DNA of 64,000 nucleotides, from the NCBI RefSeq assembly GCF_018785265.1, contig NZ_WQPK01000030.1:30163-94162 (forward strand), in the 5' to 3' direction. A model generated the notes under the pieces. It was given only the letters and a program-made list of their open reading frames with translations, was not told where the DNA came from and searched no databases. The position numbers and the translations under genes are program-made. Shown in pieces: positions 52,700-59,512 of this stretch (positions are counted from its first letter, which is position 1; each line of letters opens with the position of its first letter). This stretch comes from Collinsella aerofaciens (GTDB lineage Bacteria > Actinomycetota > Coriobacteriia > Coriobacteriales > Coriobacteriaceae).

Positions 52700-53343
52700 T
52701 ACGAGAACCGGCGCATCAAGCCGACAACTTTACCCAAAATAACGGGGTTCGTCGCATAGATGGGCTCCATAGCGTCGTTCTCGGGCTGCAAGCGCACACG
52801 TCCCTGCTCCTTGTAGAACGTCTTGACGGTCGCCGAACCATCAATCATGGCCACGACAATTTCGCCGTTCATGGCACTTTTTTGTTCACGGACGATGATG
52901 TAATCGCCATTGAAGATGCCGACATTGATCATTGAGCTCCCATGCACCTCAAGGATAAAGGAACCCTGATCAGTGGCGATTTCGGTCGGGATAGTAAACG
53001 TGTCTTCGATATTCTGCTCGGCCAGAATGGGAATCCCAGCCGCGACGCGACCAACGAGCGGCAGCGAGACCGTTCCGCGAGGTGCGGTGGGCTCGTCAGA
53101 TTTAGAAATTGAGACAGAGGAACCATCCTCGTTAAAGAGTTCCAGGGCGCGCGGTTTGGTGGCATCGCGCTTGAGTAGCCCGCGCGCTTCAAGGGCAGAG
53201 AGATGGGCGTGCACGGTGCTGGGGGAGGAAAGGCCCACGGCAGAAGCCATCTCGCGCACGCTGGGCGGATAACCCTTCTCCTGCTGATATTCCTTGATGA
53301 AGTCGTAAATTTGCTGCTGACGCTTGGTAATTTTGCGAGCCAT
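52699..53343 (-). CDS. lexA: SOS response repressor LexA
   Basis: 214-residue repressor. Winged helix-turn-helix (residues 1-65), cleavage site A102-G103 in VAAGIPI, catalytic S137 in VHGSSMI and K174 in SATVKTF. RecA filaments stimulate self-cleavage. ATG at 53343 follows AGAGGATG; a longer in-frame form from 53364 (MGREDALMARK) would reach into the operator and is less likely. Autoregulated through the boxes at 53367-53436. Confidence 0.96.
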   Translation of the reverse strand: MARKITKRQQQIYDFIKEYQQEKGYPPSVREMASAVGLSSPSTVHAHLSALEARGLLKRDATKPRALELFNEDGSSVSISKSDEPTAPRGTVSLPLVGRVAAGIPILAEQNIEDTFTIPTEIATDQGSFILEVHGSSMINVGIFNGDYIIVREQKSAMNGEIVVAMIDGSATVKTFYKEQGRVRLQPENDAMEPIYATNPVILGKVVGLMRRFS

Positions 53344-53366
53344 CAGGGCATCCTCTCTACCCATGT

Positions 53367-53436
53367 CAAACAAATGTTCGAATTTTGCTTGACAGGAACA
53401 ACTGTTCGAAGATAATAATAACCGAACATTCGTTCT
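53367..53436. promoter_or_regulatory. lexA / LysM-gene divergent promoter with three SOS boxes
   Basis: Box 1 CAAACAAATGTTCG (53367-53380, one half imperfect), box 2 GGAACAACTGTTCG (53395-53408), box 3 CGAACATTCGTTCT (53423-53436). For the plus strand, TTGACA (53389-53394) with TAATAA (53413-53418) 18 nt on has box 2 in the spacer and box 3 near the start point. For lexA (minus strand), TTGTTC within box 2 and AACATT within box 1, 17 nt apart, form a plausible promoter. Confidence 0.85.
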
Positions 53437-53503
53437 CGCGCTAGACATTTTTGTCCGCGCGGCTTGATAAAACTGTTCTCAGCAAAACACGCGAGAGGAG
53501 AAC

Positions 53504-53956
53504 ATGATGAACGTAACGAATATGGTCCAGGGAAACCTCGCCCTTAAGCTCGAGACGCCTGCAGAACCCACTTTTACGGTTGTTCAGGGTGGTCGCTCCG
53601 GCTTTCAGCCTTTGACCGTAAAGCCTGCGCGCAATCAGCAGGCTGTAGTCGCGCCGGCCCGCGTTGCCCTGAAGGTTCCGACGATTGTCGCCGTCGCCGT
53701 TGCGCTTACGCTCTTCTTTGTCCTCGCTATGTCGGTCTTTAGCACTCGTCACGCCGCGTATGCCGAGTCCGTTTCCAACATTACCTACGAGACCATTCGC
53801 GTTCAGCCTGGCGATTCTCTTTGGTCGATTGCCGAAGAATATCCAATCGAAGGCCTTTCCACGCAAGAGACTTCCGACATGATCCGTAGCGTCAATCATC
53901 TGGAGCATGGTTCGCTCGCCGCCGGTGCGCATCTTAAGGTTCCTGCTCGTTCGTAA
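53504..53956 (+). CDS. LysM-domain SOS cell-division inhibitor candidate (YneA/ChiZ/DivS type)
   Basis: 150 residues: a cytoplasmic N-terminus, one transmembrane helix (about 58-80), and an extracellular LysM domain (about 95-148; IRVQPGDSLWSIAEEYP). ATG at 53504 (next in-frame ATG 53507) follows GAGAGGAG. Divergent from lexA with SOS boxes between them and followed by nrdR, exactly the arrangement of mycobacterial lexA-Rv2719c(chiZ)-nrdR and, for lexA, of Bacillus yneA. These products stop division during DNA damage; the same role is inferred here. Confidence 0.82.
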   Translation: MMNVTNMVQGNLALKLETPAEPTFTVVQGGRSGFQPLTVKPARNQQAVVAPARVALKVPTIVAVAVALTLFFVLAMSVFSTRHAAYAESVSNITYETIRVQPGDSLWSIAEEYPIEGLSTQETSDMIRSVNHLEHGSLAAGAHLKVPARS

Positions 53957-53969
53957 TCATTATCGCGCT

Positions 53970-54013
53970 GCGCATGGTACCCTTGTTATCGTTTAAGAGG
54001 AGGTACCATGCGC
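53970..54013 (+). promoter_or_regulatory. Hairpin enclosing the nrdR start codon
   Basis: GCGCATGGTACC (53970-53981) is the exact reverse complement of GGTACCATGCGC (54002-54013). The right arm includes the last bases of the Shine-Dalgarno AGAGGAGG and the nrdR ATG (54008). Loop of 20 nt. Confidence 0.75.
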
Positions 54014-54451
54014 TGTCCCAAATGCGGCAAGGCACATACCCGCGTCGTTGATTCCCGTATGCAGGAGTCAAATAACACCATTAAGCGCCGTCGCGAATGT
54101 TGCTCGTGTAACTACCGCTTTACAACGTTTGAGCGATGCGAGGACCCTATCGAGGTCATTAAGTCAGATGGAACTAAGCAGCGGTTCGATCGCAATAAGC
54201 TTCTTGTCGGCTTGATGCGCGCCACCATCAAGCGCGATATCGACACTAAGAAGCTCAATGAGATTATCGATGACATCGAGGTCGAGCTTCGCTCTCGCAC
54301 GCTGACGGCCGTCACGTCCCATGAGTTGGGTGACATGGTGCTCAAGCGCTTGGCCAAGATCGACAAGGTTGCGTACATCCGTTTTGCCTCGGTCTACCGC
54401 GATTTCAAAGACGTCGATGAATTTCTGCAAGAGCTCGACAAGCTAAGGTGA
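54008..54451 (+). CDS. nrdR: Transcriptional repressor NrdR
   Basis: 147-residue repressor of ribonucleotide reductase genes. N-terminal zinc ribbon (C3, C6, C31 or C32, C34) and an ATP-cone domain (about 47-135) that senses ATP/dATP. ATG at 54008 with AGAGGAGG. It lies directly upstream of dut, joining two dNTP-control genes. Its start lies in a 12-bp hairpin. Confidence 0.95.
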   Translation: MRCPKCGKAHTRVVDSRMQESNNTIKRRRECCSCNYRFTTFERCEDPIEVIKSDGTKQRFDRNKLLVGLMRATIKRDIDTKKLNEIIDDIEVELRSRTLTAVTSHELGDMVLKRLAKIDKVAYIRFASVYRDFKDVDEFLQELDKLR

Positions 54452-54455
54452 TTTT

Positions 54456-54899
54456 ATGTCCAACATTACCGTTAACATTAAGCGTCTCGACCCAACCGTC
54501 GAGCTTCCCAAATACGCCCATCCTTCGGATGCCGGTCTTGACCTCCGGGCCAACGAAGACTGCACCCTCAAGCCCTTTGAGCGACGTCTGGTCTCTACTG
54601 GCTTGGCCATTGCGCTGCCCGATGGCTACGCTGGCTTCGTCCAGCCCCGCAGCGGCCTGGCCATCAAGCAAGGCCTGTCCATAGTCAACACTCCTGGCCT
54701 CATCGATGCCCACTACCGAGGAGAGCTTAAAGTCATCCTCATCAACCTAGACCCCACGAACAACATCCAAATTAACAAAGGCGACCGCATCGCCCAGCTT
54801 GTCATCCAAGAAGTCCCCACGGTCAATCTCGTAGAAGTAGATGAACTAGACGAAACCGACCGAGGAGCCGGCGGTTTCGGTTCTAGCGGCGTATTGTAA
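54456..54899 (+). CDS. dut: dUTP diphosphatase
   Basis: 147-residue trimeric dUTPase converting dUTP to dUMP. Motifs in order: [38 protein letters not shown], and the C-terminal [10 protein letters not shown] arm. The ATG lies 5 nt after nrdR, using AAGGTG as ribosome-binding site. Confidence 0.95.
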   Translation: MSNITVNIKRLDPTVELPKYAHPSDAGLDLRANEDCTLKPFERRLVSTGLAIALPDGYAGFVQPRSGLAIKQGLSIVNTPGLIDAHYRGELKVILINLDPTNNIQINKGDRIAQLVIQEVPTVNLVEVDELDETDRGAGGFGSSGVL

Positions 54900-54906
54900 T
54901 GCCCGC

Positions 54907-55012
54907 TCGCCCGCGGGAGGCCCCTATATATCATTCCATGCTCAAACATTCTCGCTTCGCTTCGCTCGCTGCGAAACTGCGCGTGGAACGATATGTGTGA
55001 GAGGCAGGCGGG
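54907..55012. repeat. GGGAGGCCCCTATATATC palindromic repeat, copy A (degenerate)
   Basis: Left arm GGGAGGCCCCTATATATC(A)TTCCA, then TGCTCAAACATTCTCGC, a CTTCG-rich stretch and GCGAAACTGCGCGTGGAA, and a diverged right arm (GATATGTGTGAGAGGC). The core is the inverted equivalent of copy B. Confidence 0.8.
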
Positions 55013-55044
55013 CGGCTACTCGCTTGAAAAAATAATTACATTCT

Positions 55045-55093
55045 AGTAGGCCAATGCGACAAAGGAACAATTCCTTTTTCGCATTGGCTTACT
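55045..55093 (+). terminator. Long hairpin downstream of dut
   Basis: Arms 55045-55067 and 55071-55093 pair over 23 positions with one mismatch and one G-U, closed by a CAA loop. Arms begin AGTAGGCCAATGCGA and end CGCATTGGCTTACT. There is no long T-run after it, so it may act as a 3'-end stabiliser as much as a terminator. Confidence 0.6.
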
Positions 55094-55170
55094 ACATTTA
55101 GATTTTCCGGTTTCACCTTTGCAGGTTCTAGTGGTGGGGAATCTGGTATAGCTGCTAGTACGTAAACGCA

Positions 55171-55274
55171 GCTTTCCTGTGGGAGGCCCCTATATATCGT
55201 CCCACGCGCAGTTTCGCAGCGCAGCGAGAATGTTTGAGCATGGGATGATATATAGGGGCCTCCCACAGGAAAGC
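55171..55274. repeat. GGGAGGCCCCTATATATC palindromic repeat, copy B
   Basis: 34-bp arms (55171-55204 and 55241-55274), each carrying TTTCCTGTGGGAGGCCCC or its complement, are reverse complements except for one G-T pair. The 36-nt centre has CGCGCAGTTTCGC and GCGAGAATGTTTGAGCA, shared with copy A in opposite orientation. It may end the convergent glycosyltransferase transcript. Confidence 0.88.
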
Positions 55275-55287
55275 AGACAGTCCGAAG

Positions 55288-56589
55288 CTAGCGGATATGC
55301 GCGGGTTTTCCGCCCCAGTAGAAGCGGCAGAAGGCTCGTTTGCGTTTTTGGGGTTTGCCTACGAGTTCCATGGTGGCGATGGCGATGTCTTCGGCTGCGT
55401 GGGGGCGGCGTAGTACTTCGCCGTTGATGAGTAGGGCTTTGAGTGATTCGGGATGGTCGTGCAGGTGGCGCAGGGTTACGATGAGCTCTCGTGCCGTGGT
55501 GACGTGCATGCTGGCGCCCATACCGGTGAGCATAGTGGTGTTGGCCTTTTCCTGGCCATAGGACTTGCCCAGCAGGATCATAGGCAGATGTGCGCAGAGG
55601 CACTCGGTGACCGTGAGTCCGCCCGATTTGAGGATTGCCAGGTCGCAGCCGTGCATGAGGGCCGCCATGTCGTCCACGTAGTCCAGAACCGTGACGTTGT
55701 CGAGCTTCATGGCGTCGAAGAGCGTCTTGAGTCGGGCGGCGTATTCCTTATCCTTGCCCGGTAAAAAGACAAAGTGCATGTCCTCAAAGCTGCGTAAGAA
55801 GGGGAGCGTGTGGTCCATCGCGGCACGGAAACGCACGTATGGTTGGGGCAAACTGGCGCCGGCCATCACCAATACGACGGTTTTGTCTATGGGGAGATTG
55901 AACTTGCTCAGCTCTTCCTCGCGATCGTAATTTGAATCGAAACCGGCTCGGATGGGGATGCCCGTTATGCGGATCTTTGACTCGGGAACTTTGCGGGGGC
56001 GCAGCGTTTCGGCCATAAACTCGTTGGCCACGCAGAACAGGTCGGTGTCCTTGTGGGGCCAAAAGCCTTCGACTTCATAGTCTGTTGGTACGCAGATGAC
56101 CGGATAATCGATACCCGTAATAACGCGGGCACCCACGGCAACATTGGCTGCTGTGATGTGCGTTGCGACCACGGCTATAGGCCTGCGGCGACGAATATAT
56201 TCGTTGAAGGCGGGGAACATAATTCGCGACCATGCCGTGCCGCCACCCCAGAGAAGATGTCCCGTAAGCGTATATCGCCAGGTCAGGTCGTAAATGGGGC
56301 GTGTGGCTCCCGTAAAAGAAGCCGCGGTCTTATTGCCGTCGAATTTAATACGTCCAAAATCAAGGATATCGAGCACTTCAATTTCAATATTCTCAGGGAT
56401 TCCCTTGGTGCCGCGGATAAGGTCAAATGCTTGTGCAATCGCGTTGGCGGCGGCTTTGTGGCCCGATCCAACCGATGCGTGCACAATGGTTACCAGGGGT
56501 TTTTGTGTATGTGAAACGGTCATTTGCTCCGGTTGGGGAGTGGCTTGCATGGGCAGGGGAGCGCTATTGCTCGTCTGCGTTTGATCCAT
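55288..56589 (-). CDS. Processive diacylglycerol glycosyltransferase-like protein (MGDG synthase family)
   Basis: 433 residues, GT-B fold, glycosyltransferase family 28. The N-terminal acceptor domain starts at about residue 33 with the MGDG-synthase signature ASVGSGHKAAANAI (residues 38-51); the C-terminal nucleotide-sugar site has KSGGLTVTECLCAHLPMIL. Such enzymes add glucose or galactose to diacylglycerol, giving membrane glycolipids and the anchor for lipoteichoic-type polymers. ATG at 56589 follows GAAGGGGAG; about 30 N-terminal residues are Pro/Gln-rich. Divergent from trxB. The sugar used cannot be read from the sequence. Confidence 0.85.
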   Translation of the reverse strand: MDQTQTSNSAPLPMQATPQPEQMTVSHTQKPLVTIVHASVGSGHKAAANAIAQAFDLIRGTKGIPENIEIEVLDILDFGRIKFDGNKTAASFTGATRPIYDLTWRYTLTGHLLWGGGTAWSRIMFPAFNEYIRRRRPIAVVATHITAANVAVGARVITGIDYPVICVPTDYEVEGFWPHKDTDLFCVANEFMAETLRPRKVPESKIRITGIPIRAGFDSNYDREEELSKFNLPIDKTVVLVMAGASLPQPYVRFRAAMDHTLPFLRSFEDMHFVFLPGKDKEYAARLKTLFDAMKLDNVTVLDYVDDMAALMHGCDLAILKSGGLTVTECLCAHLPMILLGKSYGQEKANTTMLTGMGASMHVTTARELIVTLRHLHDHPESLKALLINGEVLRRPHAAEDIAIATMELVGKPQKRKRAFCRFYWGGKPAHIR

Positions 56590-56706
56590 CGATAACTCCC
56601 CTTCAGCTTTGTTACGCGATTTATCATTGTAGTGCATGAGTGTCATGTTCACGTAAATTTGGGTATGAGCGCAAAGAACGACAACGTTTCGACGAGAGGA
56701 TTCTTC

Positions 56707-57645
56707 ATGACTACCGATCAGCCGATTGATGTTGCGATTATCGGTGGAGGCCCCGCGGGCTATGCTGCCGCCATTTACGCTGCGCGTGCCAACCTGACGA
56801 CGACCGTGATTGAGCAGGGCATGTCGGGTGGACAGATCGCCACGACCAATGAAGTCGAGAACTATCCGGGCATTCCGCTCTTGAGTGGCGCCGAACTCGG
56901 CGAGCGTTTTCAGCAACATGCAGAGGGGCTGGGAGCGCAGGTTACATGGAGCATGGTTACGGGTATCGATTACGATGCCGATGCAGCGCTGTTTACGGTG
57001 CATCACGATATGGGCGATACGCTTGCCTCGAGCGTTATCGCTTGCATGGGTGCCACGCCGCGTCCTGCGGGTTTCGCTGGCGAGGATACCTATCGCGGTC
57101 GTGGCGTTTCATATTGCGCAACATGTGACGGCATGTTCTTCCGCGGCAAACAGGTCTTTGTAATCGGTGGTGGCAATTCGGCATGCGAAGAGGCACTGTT
57201 CCTGTCAGACATTGCCAGCAGTGTGACCATCGTGCTGCGCCGCGACCAGTTCCGTGCACCTGATGGTGTTGTTCAGAAAGTACTCGAAAAGGACAATATT
57301 TCAGTTAGGTACCAAACTAGTATTGTGGAGCTCTCGGGCGAAGCTATGCCAACGACGATCACCTTTAAGGACAATGCATCCGGTGAGACTCATAACGAGT
57401 CATTTGAGCCCGGCTCGTTTGGCATCTTTGTCTTTACCGGCACGCAACCCCATACCGAACTTGTTGAGCATCTAGTCGATCTGGCGCCTGATGGCGGCAT
57501 TCTGACTGATGAATCCATGGCGACCCGCACGCCAGGTCTATTTGCCGCTGGCGATATCCGTTCCAAGCGTTTACGCCAGGTTGTGACTGCCGTTTCTGAT
57601 GGAGCCATAGCGGCAACCAGCGCATACGCATTTCTCCGTGGATAA
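56707..57645 (+). CDS. trxB: Thioredoxin reductase
   Basis: 312-residue flavoenzyme. FAD-binding GGGPAGYAAA (13-22), redox-active C137-A-T-C140 in YCATCDG, NAD(P)-binding GGGNSACEEA, and FAD-binding TRTPGLFAAGDIRS near the end. ATG at 56707 follows GAGAGGA. The pyridine-binding stretch RRDQFRA resembles NADPH enzymes. It is expressed alone, closed by a terminator at 57687-57728. Confidence 0.95.
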   Translation: MTTDQPIDVAIIGGGPAGYAAAIYAARANLTTTVIEQGMSGGQIATTNEVENYPGIPLLSGAELGERFQQHAEGLGAQVTWSMVTGIDYDADAALFTVHHDMGDTLASSVIACMGATPRPAGFAGEDTYRGRGVSYCATCDGMFFRGKQVFVIGGGNSACEEALFLSDIASSVTIVLRRDQFRAPDGVVQKVLEKDNISVRYQTSIVELSGEAMPTTITFKDNASGETHNESFEPGSFGIFVFTGTQPHTELVEHLVDLAPDGGILTDESMATRTPGLFAAGDIRSKRLRQVVTAVSDGAIAATSAYAFLRG

Positions 57646-57686
57646 GTACGATAATATATCTTATGTAAGGTTGTTATTGATTAACT

Positions 57687-57728
57687 AAATGGCGGGACGA
57701 TGCATCAGTGCGCTGTCCCGCCATTTTC
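57687..57728 (+). terminator. Terminator of trxB
   Basis: AAATGGCGGGAC (57687-57698) pairs perfectly with GTCCCGCCATTT (57715-57726), followed by TCTT. Confidence 0.85.
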
Positions 57729-57736
57729 TTGCCGGC

Positions 57737-57759
57737 TATGTGGTATGCAAAACTAGATA
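57737..57759. promoter_or_regulatory. Operator-like site upstream of the DUF1836 gene
   Basis: The 23-nt stretch reading TATGTGGTAT-GCAAAACTAGATA matches the site upstream of degV (59410-59432) at 20 positions. The right half CAAAACTAGATA is identical in both. It lies about 40 nt before the DUF1836 start, overlapping where the promoter must be (TAGAAT and TACAAT hexamers follow at about 57763-57775). Confidence 0.6.
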
Positions 57760-57797
57760 ACGTAGAATACAATATAGAAAATGAACGGAGGACCTTT

Positions 57798-58409
57798 ATG
57801 AACCACGTTAAACACGTTATTCCGATGTCTGATTCGTCGGTCAGCATTAAGCCTGAGGATATTCAACCCACTGTGTTGCCCGATGCATTTATCCAGTCCG
57901 ATATCGTGCGCAAACTCAATATGTTGAGTCTGCCGCGCTATAACCAGTTGCCAAATGTGACACTCTACCGCGACCAAGTTATTGAGTATGTTGCGCTGTG
58001 GATGGAGCCGCTGTCTATTTGCGTTGAGCAGCCTATCATTACGCCATCGATGATCAATAACTACGTGAAGGTCGGCCTGGTGCCTGCTCCGGTCAAAAAG
58101 CAGTATGGTCGCGAGCAGATTGCCCGCCTGATCGCTATCTGCATCTTTAAGCAGGTGCTACCTATTGCTGCGGTGCAGGCACTCTTTAACATTCAGCGTT
58201 TGAGCTACGATGCCCCGACTGCCTTCGATTATGTGGTCGACCAGCTTGAGGCATCGATTCGCGCCGCGTTTTCTATCGAGCAAACGCCGGTTCCCGATAC
58301 GGCGCATCAGGTCACACGCGAGTCGCTGCTTGTGCGCAGTGCCGTATCGTCCTTTGTTTCGAAGGCGTACTTGATGAGCTATCTCAAGTTCAACGGGTTT
58401 AATAGCTAG
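57798..58409 (+). CDS. DUF1836 domain protein, probable DNA-binding regulator
   Basis: 203 residues. The DUF1836 region (about residues 40-180) has a MerR-like winged HTH pattern: LPRYNQLPNVTLYRDQVIEYV, then SMINNYVKVGLVPAPVKKQYGREQIARLIAICIFKQVLP. Proteins of this family are annotated as regulators, mostly uncharacterised. ATG at 57798 follows CGGAGG. It faces degV across a shared bidirectional terminator, and both genes carry the same operator-like sequence, which suggests it represses itself and degV. Confidence 0.82.
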   Translation: MNHVKHVIPMSDSSVSIKPEDIQPTVLPDAFIQSDIVRKLNMLSLPRYNQLPNVTLYRDQVIEYVALWMEPLSICVEQPIITPSMINNYVKVGLVPAPVKKQYGREQIARLIAICIFKQVLPIAAVQALFNIQRLSYDAPTAFDYVVDQLEASIRAAFSIEQTPVPDTAHQVTRESLLVRSAVSSFVSKAYLMSYLKFNGFNS

Positions 58410-58418
58410 CCGACGTAT

Positions 58419-58466
58419 AAAACGGGCGGGACAAAGAGCCATCTGTCGCTTTGTCCCGCCCGTTTT
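58419..58466. terminator. Bidirectional terminator between DUF1836 gene and degV
   Basis: AAAACGGGCGGGACAAAG (58419-58436) pairs perfectly over 18 bp with CTTTGTCCCGCCCGTTTT (58449-58466), with A-run left and T-run right. Confidence 0.93.
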
Positions 58467-58481
58467 TTGCCTGGTTGGACT

Positions 58482-59348
58482 TTATTTGCCCGAAGCTACG
58501 CCCATGCCGTAGCCGATGATCAGGCCGTGCATCTCAGCGTAATAGGAATCCAGGCCGTTGCAGGGCATGATGATGGTCTTGGAGCCGGGCCAATGTTCGA
58601 CTATGCGATCAGTAAGCGCCTGGGCTCCAGTTTCGTTCTCAACGTGATCGATGATGACCTCACCGCCCGTAAAGCCCTCGGCTTCCATAGTGTCGATGAT
58701 CTTGTTGAGCATCTTCTTTTCGCCACGCGTGTGCCCGACGAGTTCGATTTTACCGGCCTCACTCGCCGTGCCCAAAATGCGGATATTGAGCTTGTTGGCA
58801 ATGACGCCGGCTGCCTTAGGGATACGTCCGGCTTTGGCGAGGTTTTCGTAATTGCACAAACTGAAGAGGATTTTGCTGCTCTGTTCAAGGCTATCAAAGT
58901 ATGCGCAAGCATCCTCGAATGAGACATTCGGATTGCTTGCAAGGTAGCGGTCGAACAGCAAGAAAATGAGGTCCATTTTGCCGCCAGCTGCGCGTGAATT
59001 GACTAGATGAATCTGTCGGTCGGGCTCCTCGGCAAGAACCATATCACGAGCCGTGGCTGCCGCGTTGTAGCTGCCCGACACGCCCTCAGAGATCGGCATG
59101 CAGATGGTCTTGTCTGCCAATTTGAAGAGCTCGGCCCACTCCCCTACGCTGGGACAAGCGCTCGAAGAAGCGTTCGTCTCCGCCTGAACAGCGCAGTTGA
59201 GCTCATGAACATCGAGCGAAAGGTCATCGACGAATTCACGCTCCCCCACTCGAATTTTGAGGGGCGCAAATGCAAAGGTGGTATGGGGTGCGGTCGGTTG
59301 CCAATCGCGGAGGTTACAGCTTGAATCGGAGATAAGTGCCCAGCTCAT
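58482..59348 (-). CDS. DegV-family fatty-acid-binding protein
   Basis: 288 residues with the two-domain DegV fold: ALISDSSCNL at the start, PISEGVSGSYNAA in the lipid-contact region and the second domain with GEVIIDHVENE and HGLIIGYGMGVA. DegV/FakB proteins bind a fatty acid and present it to the kinase FakA for phospholipid synthesis; FakA is not in view. ATG at 59348 has AAAGG. Its upstream region carries a TATAAT -10 and two dyads. Confidence 0.88.
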   Translation of the reverse strand: MSWALISDSSCNLRDWQPTAPHTTFAFAPLKIRVGEREFVDDLSLDVHELNCAVQAETNASSSACPSVGEWAELFKLADKTICMPISEGVSGSYNAAATARDMVLAEEPDRQIHLVNSRAAGGKMDLIFLLFDRYLASNPNVSFEDACAYFDSLEQSSKILFSLCNYENLAKAGRIPKAAGVIANKLNIRILGTASEAGKIELVGHTRGEKKMLNKIIDTMEAEGFTGGEVIIDHVENETGAQALTDRIVEHWPGSKTIIMPCNGLDSYYAEMHGLIIGYGMGVASGK

Positions 59349-59362
59349 AGAGGGTCCTTTCT

Positions 59363-59383
59363 AATTGTTCTTCAACAATTATA
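59363..59383 (-). promoter_or_regulatory. degV -10 element with overlapping dyad
   Basis: On the minus strand TATAAT (59378-59383) runs into AATTGTT-N4-AACAATT (59363-59380), a perfect 7-bp inverted repeat just before the Shine-Dalgarno sequence. A second operator or a short 5' hairpin are both possible. Confidence 0.5.
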
Positions 59384-59403
59384 GCTTTCTTGCTGGCCGA
59401 TTG

Positions 59404-59438
59404 GGCCGCTATCTAGTATTCAAAACTAGATAGCGGCC
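59404..59438. promoter_or_regulatory. Palindromic operator-like site upstream of degV
   Basis: GGCCGCTATCTAGT (59404-59417) and ACTAGATAGCGGCC (59425-59438) are perfect 14-bp inverted repeats around ATTCAAA. It covers the -35 region of degV. No T-run follows on either strand, so it is not a typical terminator. Its core matches the DUF1836 upstream site. Confidence 0.65.
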
Positions 59439-59457
59439 TGGACTAAAGATAAAAGAA

Positions 59458-59488
59458 TGGACCTCGCAACTTAAAGCCACGAGGTCCA
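59458..59488 (-). terminator. Terminator of the nlpC/P60 gene
   Basis: TGGACCTCG (59458-59466) pairs with CGAGGTCCA (59480-59488). On the minus strand the stem is followed by TTCTTTTATC. Confidence 0.8.
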
Positions 59489-59512
59489 CATTCACACGCT
59501 GTGTAAGATGAC

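Larger units (their letters stand above)
54900..55287. other. 388-nt intergenic region with palindromic repeats
   Basis: No credible gene. It holds a degenerate palindromic repeat (54907-55012), a 23-bp stem hairpin (55045-55093) and a near-perfect inverted copy of the palindromic repeat (55171-55274) that ends 14 nt from the glycosyltransferase stop codon. Confidence 0.75.

Noticed and set aside
56590..57006. 139-codon N-terminal extension of the glycosyltransferase
   Set aside because: It would run back across the divergent trxB start; the ATG at 56589 has an excellent ribosome-binding site.
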